Assembly (NCBI GenBank): GCA_964521025.1
Contig: CAZFPK010000023.1
Coordinates: 1 to 41,673 of the forward strand
DNA: 41,673 nt
Direction of reading: 5' to 3'
Source of the DNA: DRTC01 sp964521025
GTDB taxonomy: Bacteria > Cloacimonadota > Cloacimonadia > Cloacimonadales > TCS61
In this document: in pieces, positions 25,035-32,412 of the stretch
How positions within the stretch are numbered: position 1 is the first letter of the stretch
Layout of the letters: each line of letters begins with the position of its first letter
Position numbers and translations under genes: made by a program
The notes under the pieces: model-generated
Seen by the model: only the letters and a program-made list of their open reading frames with translations
Told to the model about the DNA's origin: nothing
Databases searched by the model: none

Positions 25035-26024
25035 ATGACGGTCATTTTATATTCGATAGCAACTCTTGGCATTCTTGGTCTTGCTTATGGTTTAGGACTC
25101 GCTTTCGCATCGAAGAAATTCCATGTTCATGTCGATCCGAAAATAGAAAAAATAAATGAAATATTACCGCAAGCCAATTGCGGAGCATGCGGACATCCGG
25201 GTTGTGCGGCTTATGCGGAAGCTATCGTTTCGAAAGGTGAAGAAATAAATATCTGTGCACCCGGCGGCGAGAACACGATCAAGGATATCGCTAAAATAAT
25301 GGGGATAAAAGCTTCAGCGAAAGAGAGAAATACCGCTGTTATCCATTGTCAGAGCGGAGGTTATAACAATACATTTTTCCGTTATGAATACCAGGGAATC
25401 GCAACCTGTAAAGCGGCTATTCTCGTAACTCACGGTCCTAATCTCTGCAATTTCGGTTGTGTATTCCAGAACGATTGTATCGCTGCCTGTAATTTCGATG
25501 CACTTCATCTTGATGAAAATGGGATGAGAATTGTCGATGAAGAAAAATGTACCGGTTGCGGAGCCTGTGCCAAAGCATGTCCCCGAGATCTGATCGAGAT
25601 GGTTCCCATCAGTAAAAAGGTTCACATTCTCTGTACATCGCATGATAAAGGCGTGGAAGCGAAAAAAAGATGCGGAAATAAAACAGCATGTATCAGTTGC
25701 GGTTTATGCGTGAAAAAATGTCCGGTCGAAGCAATCGAGATGAAAGATGAACTTGCTGTAATCGATTATGAGAAATGTATCAGTTGCGGAGAATGTGCAA
25801 AAGCCTGTCCGACCGGAGCAATCATCGATCCTCTTGCCGGGAAAAGAAAGAAAGCATTTATTTTAGAGGAGAATTGTATCGGTTGTACGATCTGTGCGAA
25901 AAAATGTCCTGTCGATGCGATCACAGGGGAAGTCAAGAAACTACATTTTATAGATCAGGAAAAGTGTATCGGCTGTGAAGTCTGTTTTCAGAAATGTCCG
26001 AAAAAGACGATCGAGATGAGATGA
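25035..26024 (+). CDS. rnfB: Rnf complex subunit B (ferredoxin-type)
   Basis: 329 residues, ATG after AGGAGA. It has an N-terminal transmembrane helix (1-20), then the Fe-S domain N-C-G-A-C-G-H-P-G-C with a distant Cys. C-x3-C-x5-C-x3-C (CNFGCVFQNDCIAAC) follows, then five C-x2-C-x2-C-x3-CP ferredoxin motifs. This multi-cluster form resembles Clostridium and Thermotoga RnfB, longer than the two-cluster E. coli form. It accepts electrons from reduced ferredoxin and ends the operon. Confidence 0.95.
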   Translation: MTVILYSIATLGILGLAYGLGLAFASKKFHVHVDPKIEKINEILPQANCGACGHPGCAAYAEAIVSKGEEINICAPGGENTIKDIAKIMGIKASAKERNTAVIHCQSGGYNNTFFRYEYQGIATCKAAILVTHGPNLCNFGCVFQNDCIAACNFDALHLDENGMRIVDEEKCTGCGACAKACPRDLIEMVPISKKVHILCTSHDKGVEAKKRCGNKTACISCGLCVKKCPVEAIEMKDELAVIDYEKCISCGECAKACPTGAIIDPLAGKRKKAFILEENCIGCTICAKKCPVDAITGEVKKLHFIDQEKCIGCEVCFQKCPKKTIEMR

Positions 26025-26071
26025 AAATAGCCACGAAGAAGCACAAAAAAGCACAAAAAGGGTAATAGAAT

Positions 26072-26096
26072 TGTTCCCAATCCCAGATTGGGAACA
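26072..26096. repeat. Perfect dispersed hairpin after rnfB
   Basis: TGTTCCCAATC pairs perfectly with GATTGGGAACA across a 3-nt loop, 48 nt after the rnfB stop. The tail lacks a clean T-run (CACAATATTTCTC), so termination is only possible. It is a member of the GTTCCC...GGGAAC family. Confidence 0.65.
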
Positions 26097-26189
26097 CAAT
26101 ATTTCTCAAAACCCCTGTTTTGTTTTTGGAAGATGAAGATAAATGTTAAAACGAAATCCGTTCCAAAAATTGAGAAAAATTATGTCGAT

Positions 26190-26250
26190 AACTCGAAACG
26201 GGGTTTCTGAAAAAAGTGCATTCCCAATCAGGGGATTGGGAATGATGAGG
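26190..26250. repeat. 60-nt duplicated unit, copy A
   Basis: AACTCGAAAC, TTTCTGAAAAAAG, the CATTCCCAATC/GATTGGGAATG hairpin (26219-26244) and GATGAGG occur in this order. The same order recurs at 27524-27583. Each copy lies shortly upstream of a gene start. Confidence 0.7.
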
Positions 26251-26282
26251 AGCAGTCAGTGGATTGGGAGCAATAAAATCTT

Positions 26283-26930
26283 ATGAGCAATTTCATAACC
26301 TCCCTCAAAGAAAAACATTTCCAAAAAAAAGGGCAAAATTTACTCATATCAGGCAAATTGGAAAAAGCATTTTCCTGTTTTAAAAAAGCGGTTTTATTGA
26401 ATGATTCTACCGACAATATTTTCAATCTGGCTTTATCGCTTCTTTCTTTGAGTAAATATTCCGAAGCAGAAAAGTATTTCAAAAAGATCTTTCAAAATTT
26501 TCCTGATAATGAGATCAATATTCTTTCTCTCGCAGAATGTCTGATCATGCAGAGAAAATGGGACGAAGCGATCGATCATTACCGGATTCTGGTTGAGAAA
26601 AAACCGCATAGCGACCCTTTGAAGATTTATCTTACCCAAGCAGAAGATGTTGTTGCCAGAGAAAAATATGTGAAATCAAAGGAATTATTCAGTCAAGCCC
26701 AGATCGAATTAAGGAAAAAAAACGATGCGAAAGCGTTAGCATATCTTTTAGAAGCAGAAGAATTTGATCCAAAAAATCCAAATACTCTCAATAATATCGG
26801 TTCGGTTCTGCTTCTGAAAAAAGAATTTGAAACAGCTTATAAATACTTTGAAAAAGCGGTTGTTCTCGCTCCTCAAAATAAGAAATTTCAGAAAAACCTG
26901 CTCTTAACAAAAAGAAAATTAAGAAAATGA
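26283..26930 (+). CDS. Tetratricopeptide repeat protein
   Basis: 215 residues, cytosolic as judged by the lack of signal or membrane helix. At least four TPR-like helical pairs: K-A-F-S-C-F-K-K-A-V, S-E-A-E-K-Y-F-K-K-I, W-D-E-A-I-D-H-Y-R-I, and the last (about 160-205), closest to consensus, N-N-I-G-S-V-L-L-L-K-K-E-F-E-T-A-Y-K-Y-F-E-K-A. It likely mediates protein contacts; no partner is obvious beyond the next gene, a lytic transglycosylase it overlaps by 4 nt. The best ribosome-like sequence (GGGAG) is 13 nt from the ATG. Confidence 0.85.
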   Translation: MSNFITSLKEKHFQKKGQNLLISGKLEKAFSCFKKAVLLNDSTDNIFNLALSLLSLSKYSEAEKYFKKIFQNFPDNEINILSLAECLIMQRKWDEAIDHYRILVEKKPHSDPLKIYLTQAEDVVAREKYVKSKELFSQAQIELRKKNDAKALAYLLEAEEFDPKNPNTLNNIGSVLLLKKEFETAYKYFEKAVVLAPQNKKFQKNLLLTKRKLRK

Positions 26931-27409
26931 AAAAAGGTTGGCTCAAGTTTTTTTTCTACATCCTGATTCTCTTTATTCTTTTTTATAATCCCGTTTCAGC
27001 AAGAATTATGGCGGTTACAACTGCTACTTTTCATAACCTTAATATCTCCCTTTTTTACAAACAGATTGCAGCAGAAAGTTCATTCCGCAGTTTTGCTCTT
27101 TCCAAAAAAGGAGCGATCGGACTCGGACAAGTTCTTCCGGGAACGGCAAAATATATCCAACCAAAATATCCTGCTTTTTTTCTCTGGTTTCCTCCCAGTA
27201 ATCTTCACACTTCCGCAAAATATATGAAATATCTCCTGAAAAAATATGGTAAAAACTGGAGTTTGAGTCTGGCTGCTTATAATTGGGGAGAAACAAATGT
27301 TGACAAAAGGATCAGGAAATTGAAGATCGAGAGGGATAAAAATTATCGTGAGATTTTTTCCGATATTCCTGAAACATATAGTTTTATCGGGAAAATCCTT
27401 GAAAAATAA
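26927..27409 (+). CDS. Small lytic transglycosylase (SLT domain)
   Basis: 160 residues: a signal peptide or membrane anchor (1-25, ending N-P-V-S-A), then a compact SLT domain. The catalytic Glu is in A-A-E-S-S-F, followed by S-K-K-G-A-I-G-L-G-Q-V-L-P-G-T-A, and the AYNWGE motif near 120. It cleaves the MurNAc-GlcNAc bond of peptidoglycan, forming 1,6-anhydroMurNAc. It is shorter than the Slt70 class and near the minimal catalytic domain. The ATGA overlap with the TPR gene implies coupled translation. Confidence 0.9.
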   Translation: MKKGWLKFFFYILILFILFYNPVSARIMAVTTATFHNLNISLFYKQIAAESSFRSFALSKKGAIGLGQVLPGTAKYIQPKYPAFFLWFPPSNLHTSAKYMKYLLKKYGKNWSLSLAAYNWGETNVDKRIRKLKIERDKNYREIFSDIPETYSFIGKILEK

Positions 27410-27523
27410 TATATTTTCAATGACTTTGCGAAAGTTATCTTCCTTGGAATTCTTGTGTCAGAACTTCCGCAAAGATCTATAGTTCATAACTTTAACTTGT
27501 TTTGAAATCAGGATAATATTAAG

Positions 27524-27583
27524 AACTCGAAACATGATTTCTGAAAAAAGGACATTCCCAATCGGGGATTGGGAACGATGAGG
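27524..27583. repeat. 60-nt duplicated unit, copy B
   Basis: This copy of 26190-26250 contains the hairpin CATTCCCAATC/GATTGGGAAC at 27553-27577 and ends GATGAGG. That GAGG is six bases before the ATG of the next gene and serves as its ribosome site. Confidence 0.7.
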
Positions 27584-27588
27584 AAAAA

Positions 27589-28839
27589 ATGAAAATAGCA
27601 ATCATCGGTTTTGGAGCAGCAGCGATCGGATTTATCGAGAAAATAAAAGATACTAAAAATGAAATCCATGTTTTTGAGAAAAGTAAGGATATCTATTCAT
27701 CAAGTATTTCCGGGATTAGAGCAGATGGAAAATTATTCGTTTCCAGCGAAATGGGTGGAAATATTGATATCGACCTTAAACTACAAAAGAAACTGGTGGA
27801 TTTCTATTTGGAGCAAACGGAAAGTAAGAAATTCGAGAGTGGAAGTTCGTTCAGGGATATAACCCTTTATAAAAAATTTTACGAAAAAGGTTTCCTGCCG
27901 ATTATTTCGGATTTCTATCATATTGGAACAGACCAGTTAAAGCAGGTTCTTTACAATATCTATGAAAATTTCAAATCTTACAAAAATATCAACTTTCATT
28001 TCAAACATAACATCAAAGATGTCGAACTGCTCGCTCATAAAGTGATTTTGAATAACTCTGATTCTTTTGATAAAGTTATCGTTGCAGTTGGTAGAAGCGG
28101 TCATAGTCTAGTTAATAAGATCATCCAGAAATTTCCCGAACTTATTCTCGATAATAAAAAAGTCGATCTCGGAATTCGCTTTGAAATTCCCGATCATATC
28201 GTGGAAGAACTGAACCGCGAAATGTATGAATTCAAAGTGAAGTACAAAACCAGAACAGGTTATATGGTCAGGACTTTCTGCAATAATCCGTCGGGTTTTG
28301 TGGTTACGGAAAATTACGACGATTTCGTAACTGTGAACGGACATTCCAAACTGAAAGAAAAAAGTAAGAACACGAATTTCGCAATTTTAACGACTCTCGA
28401 ACTAACTCAACCTTTTAATGATCCGATCGGATACGGCTCTCATATTGCCAAACTGACGAATATTCTTGCCGGAAAAGATAAAGTCATCCTCCAAACTTAT
28501 GACAATTTTATCAATTCCAAAAGAACGAAACATCTTTATCGAGTTATGCCGACTCTGGATAAAAAACACTTCATTCTCGGTGATATCAATCTTGCCTTTC
28601 CCCGCCGCATCATCGAAAGCATTATCGATTTTATGGAAAATCTGAACGATGTTATTCCGGGTGTCACCAATCTGGATAATCTTGTTTATGCACCGGAAAT
28701 CAAGTTCTACTCCAATATCATCGACAACCGGAAATTCGATAACCTGAAATTTGTTGGAGATTGTTCAGGAGGAACTCGCTCTATTATTTATGCGACTGCT
28801 CATGGCTGGATGATGGGAGAAGAGATAATTAAGGAATGA
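27589..28839 (+). CDS. FAD-dependent oxidoreductase (COG2509-like)
   Basis: 416 residues. The N-terminal FAD-binding Rossmann motif I-I-G-F-G-A-A-A-I-G-F is followed by a D-K-V-I-V-A-V-G-R-S-G motif near 165. The C-terminal F-V-G-D-C-S-G-G-T-R-S-I-I-Y-A-T-A-H-G-W-M-M-G closes the FAD site. The overall layout fits uncharacterised FAD-dependent dehydrogenases of COG2509 type. The substrate is unknown. The ribosome site comes from the preceding repeat. Confidence 0.82.
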   Translation: MKIAIIGFGAAAIGFIEKIKDTKNEIHVFEKSKDIYSSSISGIRADGKLFVSSEMGGNIDIDLKLQKKLVDFYLEQTESKKFESGSSFRDITLYKKFYEKGFLPIISDFYHIGTDQLKQVLYNIYENFKSYKNINFHFKHNIKDVELLAHKVILNNSDSFDKVIVAVGRSGHSLVNKIIQKFPELILDNKKVDLGIRFEIPDHIVEELNREMYEFKVKYKTRTGYMVRTFCNNPSGFVVTENYDDFVTVNGHSKLKEKSKNTNFAILTTLELTQPFNDPIGYGSHIAKLTNILAGKDKVILQTYDNFINSKRTKHLYRVMPTLDKKHFILGDINLAFPRRIIESIIDFMENLNDVIPGVTNLDNLVYAPEIKFYSNIIDNRKFDNLKFVGDCSGGTRSIIYATAHGWMMGEEIIKE

Positions 28840-28868
28840 AAGAATTAAGGAATTATGCTGTTTAATAC

Positions 28869-28897
28869 TTGACTAATAAATGAGAGTTATTTCTTAT
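28869..28897 (+). promoter_or_regulatory. Candidate promoter of the MNT/HEPN pair
   Basis: TTGACT (28869-28874) and TCTTAT (28892-28897) are separated by 17 nt. The predicted start point lies about 20 nt before the ATG, and TGAGGG acts as ribosome site. Visual match only. Confidence 0.4.
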
Positions 28898-28923
28898 CGC
28901 TTCCAGATATTGAGGGAATTTTT

Positions 28924-29268
28924 ATGAAAAGAAAAAAAAACACAGCTATTAATCTTGATGAATATATTGTAAACAAAATTAAGGATGTCATAAATAAATC
29001 CATTCCCGAATCGGAAATTATTCTATATGGATCCCGAGCAAAAGGAACAGCAAAATCTCATTCGGACTGGGATTTGCTTATCTTATTGAATCTGAAAAAA
29101 ATAACATTCGATCTCGAAAGAAAAATTATGAATAGATTATATGAAATTGAAATTGATACAGGAGAAATAATTACTCCATTGATCTATACAAAAAATGAAT
29201 GGATACGGAAACATGCTATAACTCCATTATTTGAGAATATTCGAAAAGAAGGAATTCGGATAAAATGA
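28924..29268 (+). CDS. Minimal nucleotidyltransferase (MNT antitoxin)
   Basis: 114 residues with the minimal nucleotidyltransferase motif: I-L-Y-G-S-R-A-K-G-T-A-K-S-H-S-D-W-D-L, i.e. GS-x10-DxD. It is adjacent to, and overlaps by 4 nt, a HEPN gene. MNT/HEPN pairs are type VII toxin-antitoxin systems in which MNT adds AMP to the HEPN toxin. Motif residues look intact, so this module is probably functional. It belongs to the second TA island. Confidence 0.9.
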   Translation: MKRKKNTAINLDEYIVNKIKDVINKSIPESEIILYGSRAKGTAKSHSDWDLLILLNLKKITFDLERKIMNRLYEIEIDTGEIITPLIYTKNEWIRKHAITPLFENIRKEGIRIK

Positions 29269-29651
29269 AAAACTCAAAATACGACTTGATCAAATACAGA
29301 TTGGAAAGAGCAAAAGATACTCTTGATGATGCTTACATTTTAGCTGATAAAGAGAAGTGGAATTCAACCATGAATCGTCTTTATTACTCCGCATATTATG
29401 CTGTGATGGCTTTGCTGCTGAATAAAAATCTCAAACCAACAACTCATAACGGAGCAAAAACTAATTTTACTCAATATTTCATAAAAACTGAATTGATCCC
29501 TAAGGAACTTGGAAAAATGTATTCCCAATTATTCACCTGGAGACAAAAGGGTGATTATGACGATCTGTTTGATTTCGATAAACAAAAAGTCGAACCTTAT
29601 TTTGAACCTGTAAAAGAATTGATTCGGAAGATTGAGAAATTATTAGATTGA
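29265..29651 (+). CDS. HEPN domain protein (toxin partner of MNT)
   Basis: 128 residues, all helical, with the HEPN core R-L-Y-Y-S-A-Y-Y-A-V near residue 46. The usual R-x4-6-H ribonuclease motif is not evident; R93-Q-K-G-D97-Y98 occupies that place, as in PF05168-type HEPN proteins. RNase activity is therefore uncertain. It is coupled to the MNT gene by ATGA overlap and followed by a dispersed repeat. Confidence 0.88.
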   Translation: MKNSKYDLIKYRLERAKDTLDDAYILADKEKWNSTMNRLYYSAYYAVMALLLNKNLKPTTHNGAKTNFTQYFIKTELIPKELGKMYSQLFTWRQKGDYDDLFDFDKQKVEPYFEPVKELIRKIEKLLD

Positions 29652-29667
29652 ATGAACCATAATTCAC

Positions 29668-29716
29668 TTTCCGAAGCTTCCCAGCAAAGAAATTCTCCCT
29701 GCTGAAATTCGGAAAT
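29668..29716. repeat. CTTTCCGAA...TTCGGAAA element, copy 2
   Basis: 49 nt with arms CTTTCCGAA and TTCGGAAA and core AAGAAATTCTCCCTGCTGA. It is close to copy 3 at 30106 and the reverse complement of 24968-25016. Confidence 0.75.
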
Positions 29717-29785
29717 TTATTTAATATTAATCCTTGATGCAGAAAAATATCAATACATTTAACATATGATGATGAGGTATAAATT

Positions 29786-29809
29786 ATGCCAAAGATTTTT
29801 GAATATTAG
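29786..29809 (+). pseudogene. Seven-codon relic of a DUF4160 gene
   Basis: ATG CCA AAG ATT TTT GAA TAT TAG encodes M-P-K-I-F-E-Y, the usual first seven residues of DUF4160 proteins, followed at once by a stop. GATGAGG lies upstream as a ribosome site. DUF2442 begins 6 nt later, where a complete DUF4160 would normally precede it. A clean internal deletion is the simplest explanation. Possibly it survives as a short leader peptide. Confidence 0.55.
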
Positions 29810-29815
29810 GATAAA

Positions 29816-30097
29816 ATGAGAATTATTGAAAAGTACAAAAAATTTGAAATTGATACAATAGAAATCGATTACGCGAAATATATCGGGGATTTTGTCATTA
29901 GAATTCATTTTAAAAATGGAATCGAAAAAGTAGTCGATTTCAAACCTTTTATATCTAATTCGAGCCATCCGGCGATCAGGAAATATCTCCAGAAAAAGTT
30001 ATTCCGAAAATTTGAAATCTTGAATGGAAATTTATCCTGGAATGATTATGATTTGATTTTCCCGGTTTCGGATTTGTTTCAAGGTCGGATTGGATGA
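29816..30097 (+). CDS. DUF2442 protein
   Basis: 93 residues: I-D-Y-A-K-Y-I-G-D-F-V-I-R-I-H-F-K-N-G-I-E-K-V-V-D-F-K-P-F, then P-A-I-R-K-Y-L and the ending W-N-D-Y-D-L-I-F-P-V-S-D-L-F-Q-G. This is a DUF2442 of a different subtype from the one at 12375 (I-F-P instead of W-P-N-G). It has lost its DUF4160 partner except for a relic. A separate diverged copy of its last 23 codons is at 30969-31039. Confidence 0.8.
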   Translation: MRIIEKYKKFEIDTIEIDYAKYIGDFVIRIHFKNGIEKVVDFKPFISNSSHPAIRKYLQKKLFRKFEILNGNLSWNDYDLIFPVSDLFQGRIG

Positions 30098-30105
30098 GAA
30101 AACCG

Positions 30106-30155
30106 CTTTCCGAAGCTTCCCCCAAAAGAAATTCTCCCTACTGAGATTCGGAAAG
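30106..30155. repeat. CTTTCCGAA...TTCGGAAAG element, copy 3
   Basis: Arms CTTTCCGAA and TTCGGAAAG, core AAGAAATTCTCCCTACTGAGA. It begins 9 nt after the DUF2442 stop. A partial tail (AAGATTCGGAAGG) recurs near 31062. The sequence 30156-30300 includes an imperfect hairpin (CTCCATCATCTGGCAATTGACGGAGG region) like one at 24898. Confidence 0.75.
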
Positions 30156-30300
30156 GTAATTTACAGTAAATTAATTACTGAACTCCATCATCTGGCAATT
30201 GACGGAGGTGAATTACAGTCATCCATCTAAATTTTTCAAAAAAAATGTTGCATCTTAAATAATATTTTTCAAACTTGCTCTCAAATATAAGGAGTTAAAC

Positions 30301-30549
30301 ATGCGAACAGCAGCAATTCAAAAAATCGAATTAATGAAAGAATTATCGTTAATTCCATCTGAAAAATATCAGGATGTTAAAGCAGTATTTGATAAAATTT
30401 TAACACAATCTCAGATAACAAAACCAAAAGTGAAAAAATTAAAAGGGATCTGGAAAAATATTGGTTTTGAAAAAATTGCTGATCTTGAATCTGAACTGAA
30501 AAATGTCAGGAAAGAAATAAAGGATGCTGTTTTAAAAAGGAAATATTAA
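30301..30549 (+). CDS. Putative antitoxin of a VapBC-like pair
   Basis: 82 residues, helical and highly charged, with K-L-K-G-I-W-K-N-I-G-F-E-K-I near the C-terminal third, a motif often seen in small antitoxins ahead of PIN-domain genes. AAGGAG is 7 nt before the ATG. Its stop overlaps the PIN start (TAATG), the usual tight coupling of type II TA genes. The PIN partner has an internal stop, so the antitoxin may now be orphaned. Confidence 0.75.
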   Translation: MRTAAIQKIELMKELSLIPSEKYQDVKAVFDKILTQSQITKPKVKKLKGIWKNIGFEKIADLESELKNVRKEIKDAVLKRKY

Positions 30550-30932
30550 TGGAATATCTTTTAGATACTGTTACTATCATTCGACATTTTACTGGTACAA
30601 GAAAAATTGGAAAAAAAAACAAAAAGATTCTCAAAGTCACCCCCAAAAATAAATTTCTAATTTCAGTTATAAGTTAAAGGGAAATATTATATCTTTCGGA
30701 AAAGAACAGGATCAATTTGAGTTTAACAAATACAATCGATAAAATAAATTCAACAACAAATTATACAATTATTGATTTAACCCCGGAAATCTTAATTGCT
30801 GCAGAAACTATCGAATTTAAAGAACTACACGATAGATTGATCCTGGCAACAGCAAAATGGTTGAATGTTCCGGTTATTTCGAGTGATAAACTGTTTGAAA
30901 GAGTTGATGATATTGAAGTTATCTGGGATTAA
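30549..30932 (+). pseudogene. PIN-domain (VapC-like) toxin interrupted by an in-frame stop
   Basis: One continuous 127-codon frame broken only by TAA at codon 43 (30675-30677). N-terminal part: M-E-Y-L-L-D-T-V-T-I-I-R-H-F-T-G with the first catalytic Asp (D6). After the stop: R-E-I-L-Y-L-S-E-K-N-R-I, then I-D-L-T-P-E-I-L, the conserved L-H-D-R-L-I-L-A-T-A and P-V-I-S-S-D. All PIN acidic residues are present. The family usually has Leu (or similar) at the stop, so TTA to TAA is the likely change. The gene is otherwise undamaged, implying a recent mutation or a sequencing error. Confidence 0.8.
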
Positions 30933-30968
30933 TTAGAAAACAAAATTGAGTATTGATAATTAATATAT

Positions 30969-31039
30969 GAAATTTATCATGGAATAATTATGACCTGATT
31001 TTTCCGGTTTCGGATTTGTATCAAGGTCGGATTGGATGA
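30969..31039 (+). pseudogene. Orphan 3' tail of a second DUF2442 gene
   Basis: 71 nt aligning without gaps to 30027-30097, the end of the DUF2442 gene. It reads W-N-N-Y-D-L-I-F-P-V-S-D-L-Y-Q-G-R-I-G-stop. Three of the five codon changes after the Trp are silent (GAT/GAC, TTG/CTG, TTC/TTT), so it diverged under coding selection before it was lost. Nothing upstream continues the frame. The rest of 30933-31171 holds a repeat fragment and the livK leader. Confidence 0.75.
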
Positions 31040-31171
31040 TGATAGAAAAAATTCAAATAATAAGATTCGGAAGGATTTAAAAGGTTAATTTAATAGCGAA
31101 ATGAAAAAAATGTTGACTTGATTCAAGTTAAAAAAAAATTTTCTTAATAGAAAAAAGAATTGGAGGATATG

Positions 31172-32290
31172 ATGAAAAAGGCAATAATATTATTGTTTGT
31201 AGGAATATTGATTGTTTTTTCTTTAGTTTTTGTTGGGTGTGCGAAGAAAGAGAAAGTTATTAAAATTGGAGTTATAACATCATTAACAGGACAATCAGCC
31301 AAATATGGAATAAATGCATTAAATGGTATAAAGATAGCAGAAGGAGAAATTAATTCGAAAGATGGAATAAATGGTAAATTAATCAAACTCATTATTGAAG
31401 ATGATGCATCAAAATCACTGTTTTCAGTATCAGCATTTAAAAAACTTTCAGAAATAGATGGAGTCGAAACAATAATAGGACCAATAAGCAGCAGCTCTTC
31501 GATGGTTTGCTCACCTATTGCGAATAATTTAAGAAAAATTCTATTTTCACCATCAGCAGCTACACCTGATTTTAGTAGTATGAATGATTTTACTTTCAGA
31601 AATAGAGTAAGTGCAAAGTATGAGATAGAGAAATTAGCACAAATAGCTTTTAATAGATTCAAGTTAAAAAGAATTGCAATTTTATTTGTAAATAACGATT
31701 ATGGTCTTGGAAATAAAAATTATTTTGATAGTGAATTTAATAAGTTGGGTGGAAAAATATCGATAATCGAGGTATTTACAGAAGGATCTTCTGATTTTAG
31801 AACACAACTAACTAAGATAAAAAAAACTAATTCAGATGGTTACTTTATTGTTGGTCAAGGATCTGAAGGTGGTTATATTTTAAAGCAAGCACGGGAGTTA
31901 AATATTATTGGACAATTCTTTTCAACTATAACTATTCAAAGTTCCGAAGTATTAGAAATAGCTGGTAGAACAGCAGATGGTGTTGTTTATGTCCTTCCGA
32001 CATTCGACCCCAATTTATCAAATAATGCAAAAAAATTTCAAGATAATTATTTTTATAGATACGATAAAAGTCCTGATTTATTTGCTGCTAATGGATATGA
32101 TGCTCTATACATTTTAGCTGAAACAATAAAATTAGTTGGTAATAATGCAGATATGATTCGTCAATCACTTCTAAATATGAAAGATTTTTCTGGTGTAACA
32201 GGTATAACTAGTTTCGATGATTATGGTGATGTATATAAATCGTTAGGTGTAAAAAAAATTATTAATGGAGAATTTGAAACTATAGAGTAA
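31172..32290 (+). CDS. Branched-chain amino acid ABC transporter substrate-binding lipoprotein (LivK-like)
   Basis: About 372 residues from ATG 31172, five bases after GGAGG; the ATG at 31169 is too close and TTG 31160 overlaps the ribosome site. It has a lipoprotein signal with V-F-V-G-C lipobox. The mature part begins I-K-I-G-V-I-T-S-L-T-G and contains G-I-x-L-A-E-x-E-I-N and G-P-I-S-S-S-S, typical of type I periplasmic-binding proteins. It captures leucine-type amino acids or related ligands for the permease encoded downstream. Its base composition is lower in GC than that of livM, livG and livF. A possible TTGACT (31113) lies upstream. Confidence 0.9.
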   Translation: MKKAIILLFVGILIVFSLVFVGCAKKEKVIKIGVITSLTGQSAKYGINALNGIKIAEGEINSKDGINGKLIKLIIEDDASKSLFSVSAFKKLSEIDGVETIIGPISSSSSMVCSPIANNLRKILFSPSAATPDFSSMNDFTFRNRVSAKYEIEKLAQIAFNRFKLKRIAILFVNNDYGLGNKNYFDSEFNKLGGKISIIEVFTEGSSDFRTQLTKIKKTNSDGYFIVGQGSEGGYILKQARELNIIGQFFSTITIQSSEVLEIAGRTADGVVYVLPTFDPNLSNNAKKFQDNYFYRYDKSPDLFAANGYDALYILAETIKLVGNNADMIRQSLLNMKDFSGVTGITSFDDYGDVYKSLGVKKIINGEFETIE

Positions 32291-32314
32291 ATATTAATGA
32301 ATGGTTAATTATAT

Positions 32315-32385
32315 GGCGTGGTAGCTAAGTGGTAAAGCATTGGTCTGCAAAGCCAATCACGTAGGTTCGATTCCTACCCGCGCCT
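32315..32385 (+). tRNA. tRNA-Cys (GCA)
   Basis: A full cloverleaf: 7-bp acceptor GGCGTGG/CCGCGCC (one G-T pair), anticodon stem TTGGT/GCCAA with loop CTGCAAA (anticodon GCA), T stem GTAGG/CCTAC with loop TTCGATT. Position 73 is T, the Cys identity base. CCA is not encoded. It lies 24 nt after livK and 27 nt before the next ORF on the same strand, so it may be processed from a mixed transcript. Confidence 0.95.
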
Positions 32386-32412
32386 TTTAATATATCATTG
32401 TAGATTAATTAT

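Noticed and set aside
30549..30932. Stop-codon readthrough or recoding in the PIN gene
   Set aside because: TAA is used as a normal terminator by many genes here, and no recoding signal is visible. A simple nonsense mutation is enough.
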